From: Stenotrophomonas sp. SAU14A_NAIMI4_8
Lineage (GTDB): Bacteria; Pseudomonadota; Gammaproteobacteria; Xanthomonadales; Xanthomonadaceae
DNA: 64,000 bases
Assembly: GCF_003086695.1 (NCBI RefSeq)
Contig: NZ_CP025999.1
Coordinates: 2,707,680-2,771,679 of the forward strand
Direction: 5' to 3'
The notes below the pieces were generated by a model that saw only the letters and a list, made by a program, of their open reading frames with translations, was not told where the DNA came from and ran no database searches. Below are positions 16,724 through 26,923 of the stretch, one piece after another; the first letter of the stretch is position 1; every line of letters begins with the position of its first letter. The position numbers were made by a program, and so were the translations under genes.

Positions 16724-19404
16724 GCACCACGCCCTACACCCGACTGTCCGGCCTGGAACCACTGGTCATCACCCCCGACCTGCTGTTCGTCAACGTCGGC
16801 GAACGCACCAACGTCACCGGCAGCGCGCAGTTCCGCAAGCTCATCAAGGAAGGCCGCTACGAAGAGGCGGTGGACGTTGCCCGGCAGCAGGTGGCCAGCG
16901 GCGCGCAGATCCTCGATGTGAACATGGACGAAGGCCTGATCGATTCGGAAGCGGCGATGACCCGCTACCTGAACCTGATCATGTCCGAGCCGGACATCGC
17001 GCGCATTCCGGTGATGGTCGATTCGTCGAAGTGGAGCGTGATCGAAGCCGGCCTGAAGTGCCTGCAGGGCAAGAGCGTGGTCAACTCGATCTCGCTGAAG
17101 GAAGGCGAAGCCCTGTTCCGCGAGCACGCGCGCAAGGTGCTGCGCTACGGCGCTGCCGCGGTGGTGATGGCCTTCGACGAAACCGGCCAGGCCGACACCT
17201 CCGCGCGCAAGGTGGAGATCTGCACCCGCGCCTACCGCATCCTGGTCGATGAGATCGGCTTCCCGCCGCAGGACATCATCTTCGACCCGAACATCTTCGC
17301 CGTGGCCACCGGCATCGAAGAACACGACAACTATGCGGTGGACTTCATCGAAGCCACCCGCATCATCAAGCAGACCCTGCCGCACTGCCATGTCTCCGGC
17401 GGCGTCTCCAACGTGTCGTTCTCGTTCCGTGGCAACGAGACGGTACGCCAGGCCATCCATTCGGTCTTCCTGTACCACGCCATTGCCGCCGGCATGGACA
17501 TGGGCATCGTCAACGCCGGCGCCATGCCGATCTACGACGAGCTGGAACCGGACCTGCGCGAGCGCGTGGAGGATGTGATCCTCAACCGCCGCAGCGACGC
17601 CACCGAGCGCCTGCTGGAGATTGCCGAGCGCTACAAGGGCAAAAAGGGCGCGGCCAGGACCGAGGACCTGTCCTGGCGTGAAAAACCGGTGGCGCAGCGC
17701 CTGGCGCATGCGCTTGTGCACGGCCTGGATGCCTGGGTGGAAGAAGACACCGAACTGGCGCGGCAGGGCTCCAGCCGCCCGCTGGACGTGATCGAAGGCC
17801 CATTGATGGATGGCATGAACATCGTCGGCGACCTGTTCGGGGCCGGCAAGATGTTCCTGCCGCAGGTAGTCAAATCCGCGCGCGTGATGAAGAAAGCGGT
17901 GGCCTACCTGCTGCCGTACATCGAGGCCGAAAAGGCACGCAGCGGCGATACCGCCAAGAGCAACGGCCGCATCATCATGGCCACGGTGAAGGGCGATGTG
18001 CATGACATCGGCAAGAACATCGTCGGCGTGGTCCTGGCCTGCAACAACTTCGAAGTGATCGACCTGGGCGTGATGGTGCCGGCGCAGAAGATCCTCCACG
18101 CCGCGCGCGAACACAACGCCGATCTGGTCGGCCTGTCCGGCCTGATCACCCCCTCGCTGGAGGAGATGAGCCACGTTGCCCGCGAAATGCAGCGGCAGGG
18201 CTTCGACCTGCCCTTGCTGATCGGCGGCGCCACCACCTCGCGCGCGCACACCGCGCTGAAGATCGACCCGCATTACCAGGCCCCCACCGTGTGGGTGAAG
18301 GATGCCTCGCGCGCGGTGGGCGTTGCACAGTCGCTGATCTCGCGCGAGCTGCGCGATGCCTTCGTGGCCGCCAACGAAGCGGACTATGCCGAGATCCGCG
18401 CGCGCCATCGCAACCGCGGTGACGCCAAGCGCCTGGTCAGCCTGGAACATGCACGCGGGCAGAAGTTCCAGGGCGGCTGGGACAGCTACACCCCGCCTGC
18501 GCCGAAGCAGCCTGGCCTGCATGTCTTCGATGACTACCCGTTGGCCGAGCTGGTCGACTACATCGACTGGACCCCGTTCTTCCAGGCCTGGGAACTGGCC
18601 GGCAAGTTCCCGGCGATCCTGACCGACGAGATCGTCGGCCCCCAGGCCAGCGATCTGTACCGCGATGCGCGGGCGATGCTGGCGCGCATCGTGGACGAGC
18701 AGTGGCTGACCGCCAAGGCGGTGTTCGGCCTGTGGCCGGCCAACAGCGTGGGCGATGATGTCCGCGTGCAGCACCCGTCAGGTGAGACCACCCTGCACTT
18801 CCTGCGCCAGCAGGTGGACAAGCCGGCCGAGCGCCCCGACTTCTGCCTGGCCGATTTCATCGCCCCCGCCGACAGCGGCAAACAGGACTGGATCGGCGCA
18901 TTCGCAGTCACCGCCGGCATCGGCATCGATGCACACGTGGCCCGCTTCGAGGCCGACCACGATGACTACAACGCGATCCTGCTGAAGGCGCTGGCCGACC
19001 GCTTCGCTGAAGCGCTGGCCGAACGCCTGCACCAGCGGGTGCGCACCGGGTTCTGGGGCTACGACCATGCCGAGACGCTCGACAACGACGCGCTGATCGA
19101 CGAGCAGTACCGCGGCATCCGCCCCGCCCCGGGCTACCCGGCCTGCCCCGAGCACAGCGAGAAGCGCCGGCTGTTCGATCTGCTGCAGGCACAAACCCAC
19201 GCCAGCATGGAACTGACCGAAAGCTTCGCTATGCTGCCCACCGCTGCCGTGTCGGGCTATTACTTCAGCCACCCGCAGAGTCAGTACTTCGTGGTCGGCC
19301 GCCTGAGCCGTGAACAGGTGACCGACTACGCGCGGCGCAAGGGCGTGGAGCGTGCACAGGCCGAGCGCTGGCTGGCGTCGAACCTGGATTACGACCCCGA
19401 ATAG
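16720..19404 (+). CDS. metH: Methionine synthase, folate/cobalamin/activation subunit (split MetH)
   Basis: An 894-residue partner of the preceding protein; its ATG overlaps that gene's TGA (ATGA at 16720-16723). Domains are methyltetrahydrofolate-binding (about 20-318; [25 protein letters not shown]), helical cap (about 330-420), cobalamin-binding ([14 protein letters not shown] with axial-ligand His428) and the SAM-dependent reactivation domain (about 566-894; R801-P807 is RPAPGYP). Every part matches E. coli MetH with a constant offset of about 331 residues, so the enzyme is intact but split. Subunit contact must form without the covalent linker. The open frame also extends upstream inside the first gene, but the ATG at 16720 is the natural start. 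Confidence 0.94.
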   Translation: MSTTPYTRLSGLEPLVITPDLLFVNVGERTNVTGSAQFRKLIKEGRYEEAVDVARQQVASGAQILDVNMDEGLIDSEAAMTRYLNLIMSEPDIARIPVMVDSSKWSVIEAGLKCLQGKSVVNSISLKEGEALFREHARKVLRYGAAAVVMAFDETGQADTSARKVEICTRAYRILVDEIGFPPQDIIFDPNIFAVATGIEEHDNYAVDFIEATRIIKQTLPHCHVSGGVSNVSFSFRGNETVRQAIHSVFLYHAIAAGMDMGIVNAGAMPIYDELEPDLRERVEDVILNRRSDATERLLEIAERYKGKKGAARTEDLSWREKPVAQRLAHALVHGLDAWVEEDTELARQGSSRPLDVIEGPLMDGMNIVGDLFGAGKMFLPQVVKSARVMKKAVAYLLPYIEAEKARSGDTAKSNGRIIMATVKGDVHDIGKNIVGVVLACNNFEVIDLGVMVPAQKILHAAREHNADLVGLSGLITPSLEEMSHVAREMQRQGFDLPLLIGGATTSRAHTALKIDPHYQAPTVWVKDASRAVGVAQSLISRELRDAFVAANEADYAEIRARHRNRGDAKRLVSLEHARGQKFQGGWDSYTPPAPKQPGLHVFDDYPLAELVDYIDWTPFFQAWELAGKFPAILTDEIVGPQASDLYRDARAMLARIVDEQWLTAKAVFGLWPANSVGDDVRVQHPSGETTLHFLRQQVDKPAERPDFCLADFIAPADSGKQDWIGAFAVTAGIGIDAHVARFEADHDDYNAILLKALADRFAEALAERLHQRVRTGFWGYDHAETLDNDALIDEQYRGIRPAPGYPACPEHSEKRRLFDLLQAQTHASMELTESFAMLPTAAVSGYYFSHPQSQYFVVGRLSREQVTDYARRKGVERAQAERWLASNLDYDPE

Positions 19405-19471
19405 ACCCGGCGCACACGCCTGCGGGCGGCCCATCGGTTACCCTCGGGCTTCCCCCTGACCGGAGTTGCCG

Positions 19472-20797
19472 ATGCGACCGACCCGCCTGTGGGCGCTGCT
19501 GCTTGCCGCCACCGCCGCCGTTCCTGCCCCCGCGCAGCCGATCCTGCTGGAAAATGCCCGGGTATTCGACGGCCGCCGCGACCTGGGCATTACCCCGGTC
19601 CTGATCGACGGCGAGCGCATCGTGCATGTCGGCACGCCGCTGCCGGCCGCCGCCACCGCAGCCCGGCGCATCGACTACCAGGGCAAGACCCTGCTGCCCG
19701 GCCTGGTCAGCAACCACGCGCACGTGGGCAACACCGAAGGGCTGCAGCACGGTGATCGCTATTACACCCGCGACAACGTGGTGCGCGACCTGCGCCAATT
19801 CCAGCGCTACGGCATCACCACCGTCACCGCGCTGGGCATGAACGGCCCGGCCTTCTTCGATATCCGCAAGGAAGTGAACGCCTCGCCCGCGCTGGGCGCG
19901 CAGCTGTACGGCGCTGGCGCCGGCATCGGTGCCTTCGCCGGTGCACCGCCGGCGGCCGCGATGGGCCTGGCCCACGACCCGGTGGCGCGGCCACGCAATG
20001 CCGAAGAAGCCCGCGCCGCCGTCGCCACGCAGCAGGCCGACGGCGTGGACGTGATCAAGCTCTGGGTGGATTCGCTGGGCGGCAAGTTCCCGATGATGGC
20101 GCCGGAGATCTACCGCGCCGCCATTGCCGAGGCCCACGCGCGCGGCCTGAAGGTGGCCGCGCACATCCACGACCTTGACCAGGCGCGCGACCTGGTGGAT
20201 GCACGCGTGGACATCATCGCCCACGGTATCCGCGATCGCGCGGTGGACCCGATGCTGGCGCGGAAAATGCACGACCAGGGCACCTGGTACATCGCCACGG
20301 TGAACATCGACGAAGCCAACTACTGGTATGCGGAAAACCCGCAGGCACTGCAGCAGCCGTTCCTGCGCGATGCCCTGCCCGCTGCGGTGCGCGCGCGCTG
20401 GCAGCAGCCGCAGTGGCAGCGCGAGCAGCTGGCCGGGGCCAACATTCCCGGTGCGCGCGCAGCGGTGGCGATGAACCTGGAAAACTTGCGCCGACTGAGC
20501 GCGGCCAAGGTGAAGTTCGGTTTCGGCACCGATGCCGGGGCGATGCCGCAGCGGGTGATTGGATTTGCCGAACACCGCGAACTGAAGCTGCTGACCGAGG
20601 CCGGCTTCAGCCCGGCCCAGGCCCTGCAGACCGCCACCGCCGACGCCGCCACGCTGCTGGGCATGGACGATCGCGGCCGCATTGCCGCCGGCAAGCGTGC
20701 CGACCTGCTGGTGCTCGATGCCGATCCCCTGGCCGACATCGGCAATACACAGCACATCCACGCCGTGTGGCAGGCCGGGCAAGCGGTCGAGCGCTGA
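19472..20797 (+). CDS. Secreted amidohydrolase (imidazolonepropionase-like)
   Basis: A 441-residue periplasmic or secreted metal-dependent hydrolase. The ATG at 19472 lies six bases after CGGAG; a TTG two codons earlier is less likely. Residues 1-21 form a signal peptide (RPTRLWALLLAATAAVPAPAQ). The amidohydrolase fold is shown by a short beta domain, then VSNHAHVGN (first His-X-His), VDVIKLWVDSLGG (candidate bridging Lys), VAAHIHDLDQA, IIAHGI and KFGFGTDAG with the expected catalytic Asp. It ends with the usual GRIAAGKRADLLVLDADPL. The substrate is unknown; relatives include Xaa-Pro and carboxypeptidase-type enzymes. It stands alone after metH. Confidence 0.88.
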   Translation: MRPTRLWALLLAATAAVPAPAQPILLENARVFDGRRDLGITPVLIDGERIVHVGTPLPAAATAARRIDYQGKTLLPGLVSNHAHVGNTEGLQHGDRYYTRDNVVRDLRQFQRYGITTVTALGMNGPAFFDIRKEVNASPALGAQLYGAGAGIGAFAGAPPAAAMGLAHDPVARPRNAEEARAAVATQQADGVDVIKLWVDSLGGKFPMMAPEIYRAAIAEAHARGLKVAAHIHDLDQARDLVDARVDIIAHGIRDRAVDPMLARKMHDQGTWYIATVNIDEANYWYAENPQALQQPFLRDALPAAVRARWQQPQWQREQLAGANIPGARAAVAMNLENLRRLSAAKVKFGFGTDAGAMPQRVIGFAEHRELKLLTEAGFSPAQALQTATADAATLLGMDDRGRIAAGKRADLLVLDADPLADIGNTQHIHAVWQAGQAVER

Positions 20798-20812
20798 TGG
20801 CCGATGGCCCGT

Positions 20813-20836
20813 GTGCCGGGCACGGCCCGGCGCTAG
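20813..20836. repeat. Degenerate SMAG element overlapping an acyltransferase stop codon
   Basis: GCCGGGC-ACG-GCCCGGC-style palindrome ending CGCTAG. Its terminal CTAG supplies the stop codon of the minus-strand acyltransferase gene (20835-20833). The head reads CTAG rather than CTAC, so this is a decayed copy. Confidence 0.6.
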
Positions 20837-22902
20837 GGCTGCAGCACCCGCTGCAGGGACGGCAGCAGCACGCGGTTGCCATGACCGCTCAGATGGTCGC
20901 CGTCGAAGAACAACGGTCGGCCATCACGCTGCGCCGCGCACGTCGTAGCCGTGCAGAGGTCGGGCAAGGGATCCCACAGCACTGCGCCTGGCAGGCCATC
21001 GACCACCTGCTGCAGACTGCCCAGCATCGGTGCGCGCAGCGCTTCCATGTCCGCCCGCGCAATATCCAGCCCGTTGCGGCAGACGGCATTGCCTGCATTG
21101 AAGCGGTCGGAACACCGGTACGGCGGTGCCGGCAGCACCGGCTTGGGCGCTTCGATCACGATACGCACGCCGCGCTGGGCCAGCGGCAGCCACTGCGCAA
21201 TGGCCTCGGCCACCTCGGCGTTGCGGCCGGCGGCGGCCTGCGCACTGCGCTCGCCCGCCAACTGCGCCTGCGCGTCGAACAGCACGTACTGGTCGGACAG
21301 GCGCGGTACCCGCAGCGACACCAGCACCACCACATCACCCGGCTGCGCACGCGCGGCGATGTCCGCGCGCACGGCCGCATCATGCTCGGCACAGCCCGCA
21401 CCGGCACCCCGCCACTGCTGCAGGCTGATCTGCGGGCAGCCACCGCGGCCGTACAGCGACACCGTCGAACCGGTCTCCAGCGCCAGCCGCTGCAGCAGCT
21501 CGCGGTAGGCCATGGCATGCGAATCGCCGGCCAGGAACACCTGCGCCGGCCCCTGCACGGCCCCTGCGCGCGGGCAATCGCCGCGGGCGAAGGTGCGCGC
21601 GCTGCCACCGGGGTAGCGGTGCTTGCTCACCTGCAGCGCGCACCCGGGGTAATCAGCCGCCACGCTCTTGCCGTCGGGGTACCAGTCCGCCGGATGGCGA
21701 CTGACCGTGCTCAGTGACAGCAGGGGCGACTGCCAGTACAGCAACGCCTGCAGGCCACCGGCCAGCAGCAGGGTCAGCACGCCGGCGGCCACCCAGCGCC
21801 CGGGTGCAAGATGCTGCCACCTGGGGCCACGGAAGGGCTGCTCGATCCAGCGCCACGAGATCCATGCCAGCAGCGCCACCAGCGCACTGGCCGCGGCCAT
21901 CTGCAGGGCGGTTTCCAGGCCCACGGTCCAGCGCATCAGCACGAACACCGGCCAATGCCACAGGTACAGCGAATAGGACAGCAGGCCGATCCGCCGCATC
22001 GGCGCACTGGCCAACAGCCGCGCGATCCATGCCTGCGGGTGCTGGTGCAGGGCCAGCAGCAGGCCGGCGGTGGCAAGCGCCGGCAGCACGCCGTCCGGCC
22101 ACGGCGAGCGCCCGGCGCGCGCCGTCCACAGCGCCCACCCCAGTGCGCCCAGCGACAGCAGGGCCAACGCTGACCACGCCCAGCGCCAACGGACCACCGG
22201 TGCAGCACTGCCAGGCTCACCACGATCGGCCACATGCAGCAGCTGGAACAGCAGAACGCCCACGCCCAGCTGCCACAAGCGGGTGCTGGTGGCATAGAAC
22301 GCCCAGGCCGGCGGCGCATCACGCAACCCCAGCAGGGCCGCATGCAGCAACGAGCCCACGCTTACCGCGGCGAACAGCGCAAGGCTCAGCCAACGGCCGC
22401 GCGGGCCGCGGGCCCAGGCCAGGAACAGCAGCGGGAACAGCAGGTAGAACTGCTCTTCCACGCCCAGCGACCACGTGTGCGTATAGGGATTGAACTCGGC
22501 CTTGGGCGCGAAGTAGTCGTTGCCAACGGCCGCCAGCACCCAGTTGCTCAGCCCGAAGAAGGCCATCAACCCGGTCTTGTCGGATGCTTCGCTCAGCCAC
22601 GAATCGGGAATGAACAACACGCTGGCCACGGCCGTCGCCAGCAGGCAGGCCACCAGCGCAGGCGCGATGCGGCGTACCCGGCGCGCATAGAAGCGCAGCA
22701 TCGAGGCGCGCCAGGACAGGGCCGGCAGGCGATGCACCGACGCACTGACCACGAAGCCGGAGATGACGAAGAACACGTCTACCCCGGTGAAGCCACCCGG
22801 CAGCCAGGCCGGATCGAGGTGGAACACGATGACGGCCAGCACGGCAATCGCGCGCAGGCCGTCAATGTGCGGCACGTAGCCGCGGCTTGGATCAGTGGAC
22901 AT
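20833..22902 (-). CDS. Membrane O-acyltransferase with SGNH domain (OafA/YrhL type)
   Basis: A 689-residue protein in two parts. Residues 1-370 are an acyltransferase-3 domain with about ten membrane spans. It opens with YVPHIDGLRAIAVLAVIVFH and GVDVFFVISGFVV, which hold the conserved catalytic-type His and R/K motifs. Residues about 430-689 are a periplasmic SGNH hydrolase-like domain: FLAGDSHAMAYRELL carries the Ser block, followed by GRGGCPQI, and near the end FFDGDHLSGHG carries the Asp-X-X-His. Such proteins move acetyl groups onto O-antigen, peptidoglycan or exopolysaccharide at the outer face of the inner membrane. It is a single gene; the sugar target is unknown. It lies downstream of ugd, another surface-sugar gene, on the same strand. 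Confidence 0.9.
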   Translation of the reverse strand: MSTDPSRGYVPHIDGLRAIAVLAVIVFHLDPAWLPGGFTGVDVFFVISGFVVSASVHRLPALSWRASMLRFYARRVRRIAPALVACLLATAVASVLFIPDSWLSEASDKTGLMAFFGLSNWVLAAVGNDYFAPKAEFNPYTHTWSLGVEEQFYLLFPLLFLAWARGPRGRWLSLALFAAVSVGSLLHAALLGLRDAPPAWAFYATSTRLWQLGVGVLLFQLLHVADRGEPGSAAPVVRWRWAWSALALLSLGALGWALWTARAGRSPWPDGVLPALATAGLLLALHQHPQAWIARLLASAPMRRIGLLSYSLYLWHWPVFVLMRWTVGLETALQMAAASALVALLAWISWRWIEQPFRGPRWQHLAPGRWVAAGVLTLLLAGGLQALLYWQSPLLSLSTVSRHPADWYPDGKSVAADYPGCALQVSKHRYPGGSARTFARGDCPRAGAVQGPAQVFLAGDSHAMAYRELLQRLALETGSTVSLYGRGGCPQISLQQWRGAGAGCAEHDAAVRADIAARAQPGDVVVLVSLRVPRLSDQYVLFDAQAQLAGERSAQAAAGRNAEVAEAIAQWLPLAQRGVRIVIEAPKPVLPAPPYRCSDRFNAGNAVCRNGLDIARADMEALRAPMLGSLQQVVDGLPGAVLWDPLPDLCTATTCAAQRDGRPLFFDGDHLSGHGNRVLLPSLQRVLQP

Positions 22903-22908
22903 CCGTCT

Positions 22909-22934
22909 CCCCCTGCCGCTGCTGCCGCAGGGGG
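22909..22934. terminator. Hairpin between the DUF2058 and acyltransferase genes
   Basis: CCCCCTGC paired with GCAGGGGG across ten bases, between the end of the DUF2058 gene and the start of the acyltransferase gene. No U-run is visible, so termination is uncertain. Confidence 0.35.
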
Positions 22935-22952
22935 CGCCACGGCGGTCGTGCG

Positions 22953-23636
22953 TTACCAGACCAGGTCGTCGGGCACCTGGTACTGCGGATCGGCGTACGG
23001 GTCTTCCTCGGCCGGCGCGTTCGGGTCGACCTTCAGCGCCACCGACGCGGCGAACACCGCCTCGGACTGCGCCAGCACTTCGGCGGTCACCAGCAGGTAG
23101 CGGCCATTGAGCTGGACCACGCCCAGTTCACCGGCATTGAGCGCGGTCAGCTGTTCGGGGGTGACGTAGATGCGCTTGATCTTGCCGCCATACGGGAAAT
23201 GGCGGGCGATGTCGGCCGCCTCGGCATTCAGGCTCTTGTCCTTCAGCAGCTCTTCCAGCTTGGCCTTGGCCTCGCGGCGCACGCGCGCTTCTTCCTGCTT
23301 CAGGCGTTCGCTTTCAATGCGTTCCTGCTTTTCTTTCTGCGCGCGGATGGCATAGGCCTTGGCCAGGTCCATTTCCTCGGCAGAACGCGGCTTGCGCGGG
23401 CCCTGCGCGCCCGGCCCACGGGACTGCCCGGGCTTGCCTGCGCCAGCGTGGCCGTGGCCACCACGGCGCTCACCGGGCTTGTGCTCGCCCTTGCCTGCGC
23501 CCTGCGGCTTTCCATTGCCATTGCCGCCCTTGCCCTGCGGGCGGCCATCACGGCGGGGGGCATCGTTCTTGCGCTCGGGCTTGGGCGCCGGCTTGAAGCC
23601 CAGGCCCATCAGCTGGTCGCGGAGGGTATCGCTCAT
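22953..23636 (-). CDS. DUF2058 family protein (YaiL-like)
   Basis: A 227-residue soluble protein of the DUF2058/YaiL family, annotated elsewhere as a nucleoprotein or polynucleotide-associated protein without firm function. It begins MSDTLRDQLMGLGFKPAPKPE, typical of the family. A long, very basic low-complexity stretch rich in Gly, Lys and Arg follows at about 20-75, then a charged coiled-coil region (RAQKEKQERIESERLKQEEARVRREAKAKLEELL). The conserved end module is FPYGGKIKRIYVTPEQLTALNAGELGVVQLNGRYLLV. The basic arm suggests RNA or DNA binding. It is the last gene of the ugd-slyX-DUF2058 series, starting 11 bases after slyX ends. Confidence 0.82.
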   Translation of the reverse strand: MSDTLRDQLMGLGFKPAPKPERKNDAPRRDGRPQGKGGNGNGKPQGAGKGEHKPGERRGGHGHAGAGKPGQSRGPGAQGPRKPRSAEEMDLAKAYAIRAQKEKQERIESERLKQEEARVRREAKAKLEELLKDKSLNAEAADIARHFPYGGKIKRIYVTPEQLTALNAGELGVVQLNGRYLLVTAEVLAQSEAVFAASVALKVDPNAPAEEDPYADPQYQVPDDLVW

Positions 23637-23647
23637 AGGAATGCAGA

Positions 23648-23887
23648 TCAGTAGTGCGGCGGCGGCGGTTCGCTCGCCGGATCAGAAGAATTCAGTGCGT
23701 TGCGCACCTTGCCCAGGTCTTCCAGCAGCACGCGCAGCACATCGGCGTTGCGCGTGCCCTGCATGCGGGCGTCGGCCAGTGCATCGCTCAGTTCGGCCAG
23801 CGCGTGTTCCTGGAAGGACACGCGCATTTCCAGTTCGACCAGGCGCGCTTCCAGCGCCTGTTCGCGTTCGGTGGGCAGCTCAGACAT
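23648..23887 (-). CDS. slyX: SlyX family protein
   Basis: A 79-residue coiled-coil protein. The start is the ATG at 23887-23885 ([37 protein letters not shown]), eight bases inside the end of ugd, so translation is probably coupled. A heptad pattern runs through residues 8-60, and the tail is the Pro-rich [11 protein letters not shown] typical of SlyX (E. coli 72 aa). Its function is unknown despite wide conservation; it often lies near FKBP isomerase genes, as here. Confidence 0.85.
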   Translation of the reverse strand: MSELPTEREQALEARLVELEMRVSFQEHALAELSDALADARMQGTRNADVLRVLLEDLGKVRNALNSSDPASEPPPPHY

Positions 23888-25229
23888 GCAGCGAACGCCC
23901 CCGACCAATGCCGTAGTACGCCACGCCAGCGGCTTCCACCTCGGCCGGGTCGTACAGATTGCGACCGTCGAACACCACCGCATCCTTCAGCCGCTCGCGC
24001 AGCATCTGGAAATCGGGGCTGCGGAACTGCTTCCACTCGGTCACCACCACCAGTGCATCGGCGCCTTCCAGCGCTTCGCTGGCATTGGCGCAGAACACCA
24101 GGTCGTCACGTTCACCGAAGATGCGCTGCGATTCGTGCATCGCTTCCGGATCGTAGGCACGCACCGTGGCACCGCCTTCCCACAGCTGCGCCAGCAGGCG
24201 GCGGCTGGAGGCTTCGCGCATGTCGTCGGTGTTGGGCTTGAAGGCCAGGCCCCAAACGGCAAAGGTCTTGCCGCGCACACCTTCGTCCTCGCCCTTGTCG
24301 TAGTGGCGCTGGATGAGCGCGAACAAGTGCCCCTTCTGGGCATCGTTCACCGCTTCGACCGCGTTCAACAGCTTCGGCTCCAGGCCGTACTGCTGGGCGG
24401 TGCGCGCCAGCGCCTGCACGTCCTTGGGGAAGCACGAGCCGCCGTAGCCGGCACCGGGATAGATGAAGTGCCAGCCGATACGCGGGTCCGAACCGATGCC
24501 CTGGCGGACCTGTTCGACGTCGGCACCCACGCGTTCGGCGATGTTGGCGATTTCGTTCATGAACGAAATCTTGGTCGCCAGCATCGCGTTGGCCGCGTAC
24601 TTGGTCAGCTCGGCCGAACGCACGTCCATTTCCACCACGCGATCGTGGTTGCGGTTGAACGGTGCGTACAGGCGGCGCATCACCGCCACCGAGTCGGCGC
24701 TGCTGGCACCGATGATGATGCGGTCCGGGCGCATGCAGTCGGCCACCGCATCGCCTTCCTTCAGGAATTCGGGGTTGGACACCACATCGAAGGCGATGTC
24801 CGCACCGCGCGCCGCCAGCTCTTCGGCAATGGCCGCGCGCACCTTGTCGGCGGTGCCCACCGGCACCGTCGACTTGTTCACCACCACCGTCGGCACCGCC
24901 ATGTGGCGGCCGATGGTGCGGGCCACGGCCAGCACGTACTGCAGATCGGCACTGCCGTCTTCGTCGGGGGGCGTACCCACCGCGATGAAGACCACCTGGC
25001 CGTGGCCGATGGCGCTGGCGCCATCGGTGGTGAAGGACAGCCGCAGCGCGGCATGGTTGGCCTTCACCATCGGCTCAAGGCCGGGTTCGTAGATCGGGAT
25101 GATGCCCTGGTTGAGCCCATCCACCTTGGCCTGGTCGATGTCGACACAGACCACCTGGTGGCCTACGTCGGCCAGGCAAGTGCCGGTCACCAGACCGACG
25201 TACCCGGTACCGAAAATCGCAACGCGCAT
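23880..25229 (-). CDS. ugd: UDP-glucose 6-dehydrogenase
   Basis: A 449-residue cytoplasmic enzyme that oxidises UDP-glucose to UDP-glucuronate with two NAD. The Rossmann motif is at the very start ([24 protein letters not shown]). The catalytic Cys lies in [17 protein letters not shown], and the central dimerisation segment is [23 protein letters not shown]. Full length for the family. The product feeds exopolysaccharide or lipid A sugar synthesis. Downstream, slyX overlaps by eight bases. The FKBP isomerase gene ends 23 bases upstream on the same strand, so these genes may form one transcript. Confidence 0.95.
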   Translation of the reverse strand: MRVAIFGTGYVGLVTGTCLADVGHQVVCVDIDQAKVDGLNQGIIPIYEPGLEPMVKANHAALRLSFTTDGASAIGHGQVVFIAVGTPPDEDGSADLQYVLAVARTIGRHMAVPTVVVNKSTVPVGTADKVRAAIAEELAARGADIAFDVVSNPEFLKEGDAVADCMRPDRIIIGASSADSVAVMRRLYAPFNRNHDRVVEMDVRSAELTKYAANAMLATKISFMNEIANIAERVGADVEQVRQGIGSDPRIGWHFIYPGAGYGGSCFPKDVQALARTAQQYGLEPKLLNAVEAVNDAQKGHLFALIQRHYDKGEDEGVRGKTFAVWGLAFKPNTDDMREASSRRLLAQLWEGGATVRAYDPEAMHESQRIFGERDDLVFCANASEALEGADALVVVTEWKQFRSPDFQMLRERLKDAVVFDGRNLYDPAEVEAAGVAYYGIGRGRSLHV

Positions 25230-25252
25230 ATCCGTGCTGGCTCCGTGGTCGC

Positions 25253-26230
25253 TTACGGCAGGACGCCCAGCAGCTCGACGTCGAAGGTCAGGGTGGCGTT
25301 CGGGCCGATCGGGCCGCCCGGGGTACCGTTCTCACCGTAGGCCAGTTCGCCCGGGATCCAGAAGCGGTACTTCGAGCCCACCGGCATCAGCGCCACACCT
25401 TCGGTCCAGCCCTTGATGACCTGGTCCAGACCGAATTCGGCCGGGCCACGGCCCGCGGAGCTGTCGAAGACGGTGCCGTCCAGCAGCTTGCCTTCGTAGT
25501 TCACGCGCACCTTGCTGCTCGGCAGCGGACGCTCGCCGCTACCCGGGCGGATCACCTGGTACTGCAGGCCCGACGGGGTGGTCACCACGCCCGGCTGGGT
25601 CTTGTTCTTGGCCAGGAAGGCGTTGCCTTCGCTGCGGTTGGTCTGCGCGGCCTGCGCGGCCTTGGCCTGCATCTCGGCCTGCTTGGCACCCATGAACGAC
25701 TGGATGGTGGCGGTTGCGTCGGCTTCGGTCATCTTCGCCTGGCCCTTGGTCAGGCCGGTGCTGATCGCGTCAAACAGCGAGGCGGTATCGATATCGTCCT
25801 TCAGCTGCGCCAGCGACGGACCGATGGAGTACGAACCGATCATCTGCGCGACCTTCACGCGGTCCACCTTCGGCGGCTGCGAGCCCGGCGCAACGCCCGG
25901 CACCTGCTGGCCGTTGCGGGCCATCACTACCTGGCGCAGGGCGGCATCGGTGGCCTTGGCCTGGTCCTGGGTGATCTGCGGCTGCAGGCCTTCGAACGAA
26001 CGCTCCACGGCGGTGCGCAGGGCGGCCACGTCGATTTCATCGGCGATCGGCGCGAACGACTTGGCCACATCCAGACCGATGGCGTAGCCGAGCTTCTGCT
26101 TGGGGGAATTCAAGGTTGCGGTCTCCTTGGCGGCCGCCGCTGCGGCCGGTTGTTGCGACAGGGCGACACCAGAGGTACCCATCGCCAGAATCAGAACCGA
26201 CGCCGCGGCGCCGCGCATTCCCATCTTCAT
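25253..26230 (-). CDS. FKBP-type peptidyl-prolyl isomerase, periplasmic
   Basis: A 325-residue Mip/FkpA-like isomerase, longer than usual (about 230-270 aa). The chosen start is the ATG at 26230-26228 ([18 protein letters not shown]), with AGGA nine bases upstream. An ATG three codons earlier touches that AGGA. A signal peptide covers about residues 1-28. The amino-terminal dimerisation region ([24 protein letters not shown]) appears to contain a second such helix block ([31 protein letters not shown]). The FKBP domain covers the last 110 residues: [52 protein letters not shown]. It probably folds or rescues secreted proteins. The doubled amino-terminal block explains the extra length. Confidence 0.92.
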   Translation of the reverse strand: MKMGMRGAAASVLILAMGTSGVALSQQPAAAAAAKETATLNSPKQKLGYAIGLDVAKSFAPIADEIDVAALRTAVERSFEGLQPQITQDQAKATDAALRQVVMARNGQQVPGVAPGSQPPKVDRVKVAQMIGSYSIGPSLAQLKDDIDTASLFDAISTGLTKGQAKMTEADATATIQSFMGAKQAEMQAKAAQAAQTNRSEGNAFLAKNKTQPGVVTTPSGLQYQVIRPGSGERPLPSSKVRVNYEGKLLDGTVFDSSAGRGPAEFGLDQVIKGWTEGVALMPVGSKYRFWIPGELAYGENGTPGGPIGPNATLTFDVELLGVLP

Positions 26231-26326
26231 TCGCTGCATTCCTGGAAGTGTCTGGGCGCCGACGTCGGCGCGAAAAGAACCATTGTCGCACGCATGCCGG
26301 AGATGTCGAGGCATGCGTGCCGGTGA

Positions 26327-26923
26327 TCAACGCGGTGCCGGTGCGGCCAGCGCCTTGCTGATGGCCGCGCCCAGCTGCGGATCATCCGGGGTGACCTTGC
26401 TGGCGAACTGGGCGATGACCTTGCCGTCGCGGCCGATCAGGTATTTGTGGAAGTTCCAGCCCGGTGCCACGCCGGTGGCGGCGGTCAGGCGCTGATACAG
26501 CGGCGTGGCCTGTTCGCCCACCACGTGCACCTTCTCGAACATGGGGAACTTCACCCCATAGGTGAGCGTGCAGAAATCCTGGATCTGCTTCTCATCGCCC
26601 GGTTCCTGCCCCTTGAAGTCGTTGGACGGGAAACCCAACACGGCGAAACCGCGGCTGGCGTACTGCTTCTGCAGCGCTTCCAGCCCTTCGTACTGGGGGG
26701 TGTAGCCGCACTTGCTGGCCGTATTGACCACCAGCAGCACCTGGCCCTGGTAGCGCTTGAGCAGGTTCACCTGCTGCTTGCCGGCCAGCGGCCGGTAATT
26801 CACGTCCAACAGGTCGGCGGCCACGGCGCTGGCGGAACCCGCCAGGCCCAGCGCCAGCACAGCCAGCAGGGACAGGCCGCGCAGGCGGCGCGGAGCAGTG
26901 AGAAACACAGGCATGCGGGACAT
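26327..26923 (-). CDS. Glutathione peroxidase, exported
   Basis: A thiol peroxidase of the GPx family, 198 residues from the ATG at 26923, or 195 from the ATG at 26914, which is better spaced from GTGGA. A signal-type stretch (RLRGLSLLAVLALGLAGSASAVAA) suggests periplasmic location, unusual for GPx. The active-site triad is visible: Cys in VVNTASKCGYTPQYEG, Gln in GFPSNDFKGQEPG and Trp in APGWNFHKYLI. It reduces peroxides with thioredoxin or glutathione. It stands alone, 96 bases from the FKBP gene. Confidence 0.92.
   Translation of the reverse strand: MSRMPVFLTAPRRLRGLSLLAVLALGLAGSASAVAADLLDVNYRPLAGKQQVNLLKRYQGQVLLVVNTASKCGYTPQYEGLEALQKQYASRGFAVLGFPSNDFKGQEPGDEKQIQDFCTLTYGVKFPMFEKVHVVGEQATPLYQRLTAATGVAPGWNFHKYLIGRDGKVIAQFASKVTPDDPQLGAAISKALAAPAPR

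Noticed and set aside
16495..18774. A 759-codon minus-strand frame opposite metH
   Set aside because: It overlaps the cobalamin and folate domains in full; no motif or start signal.
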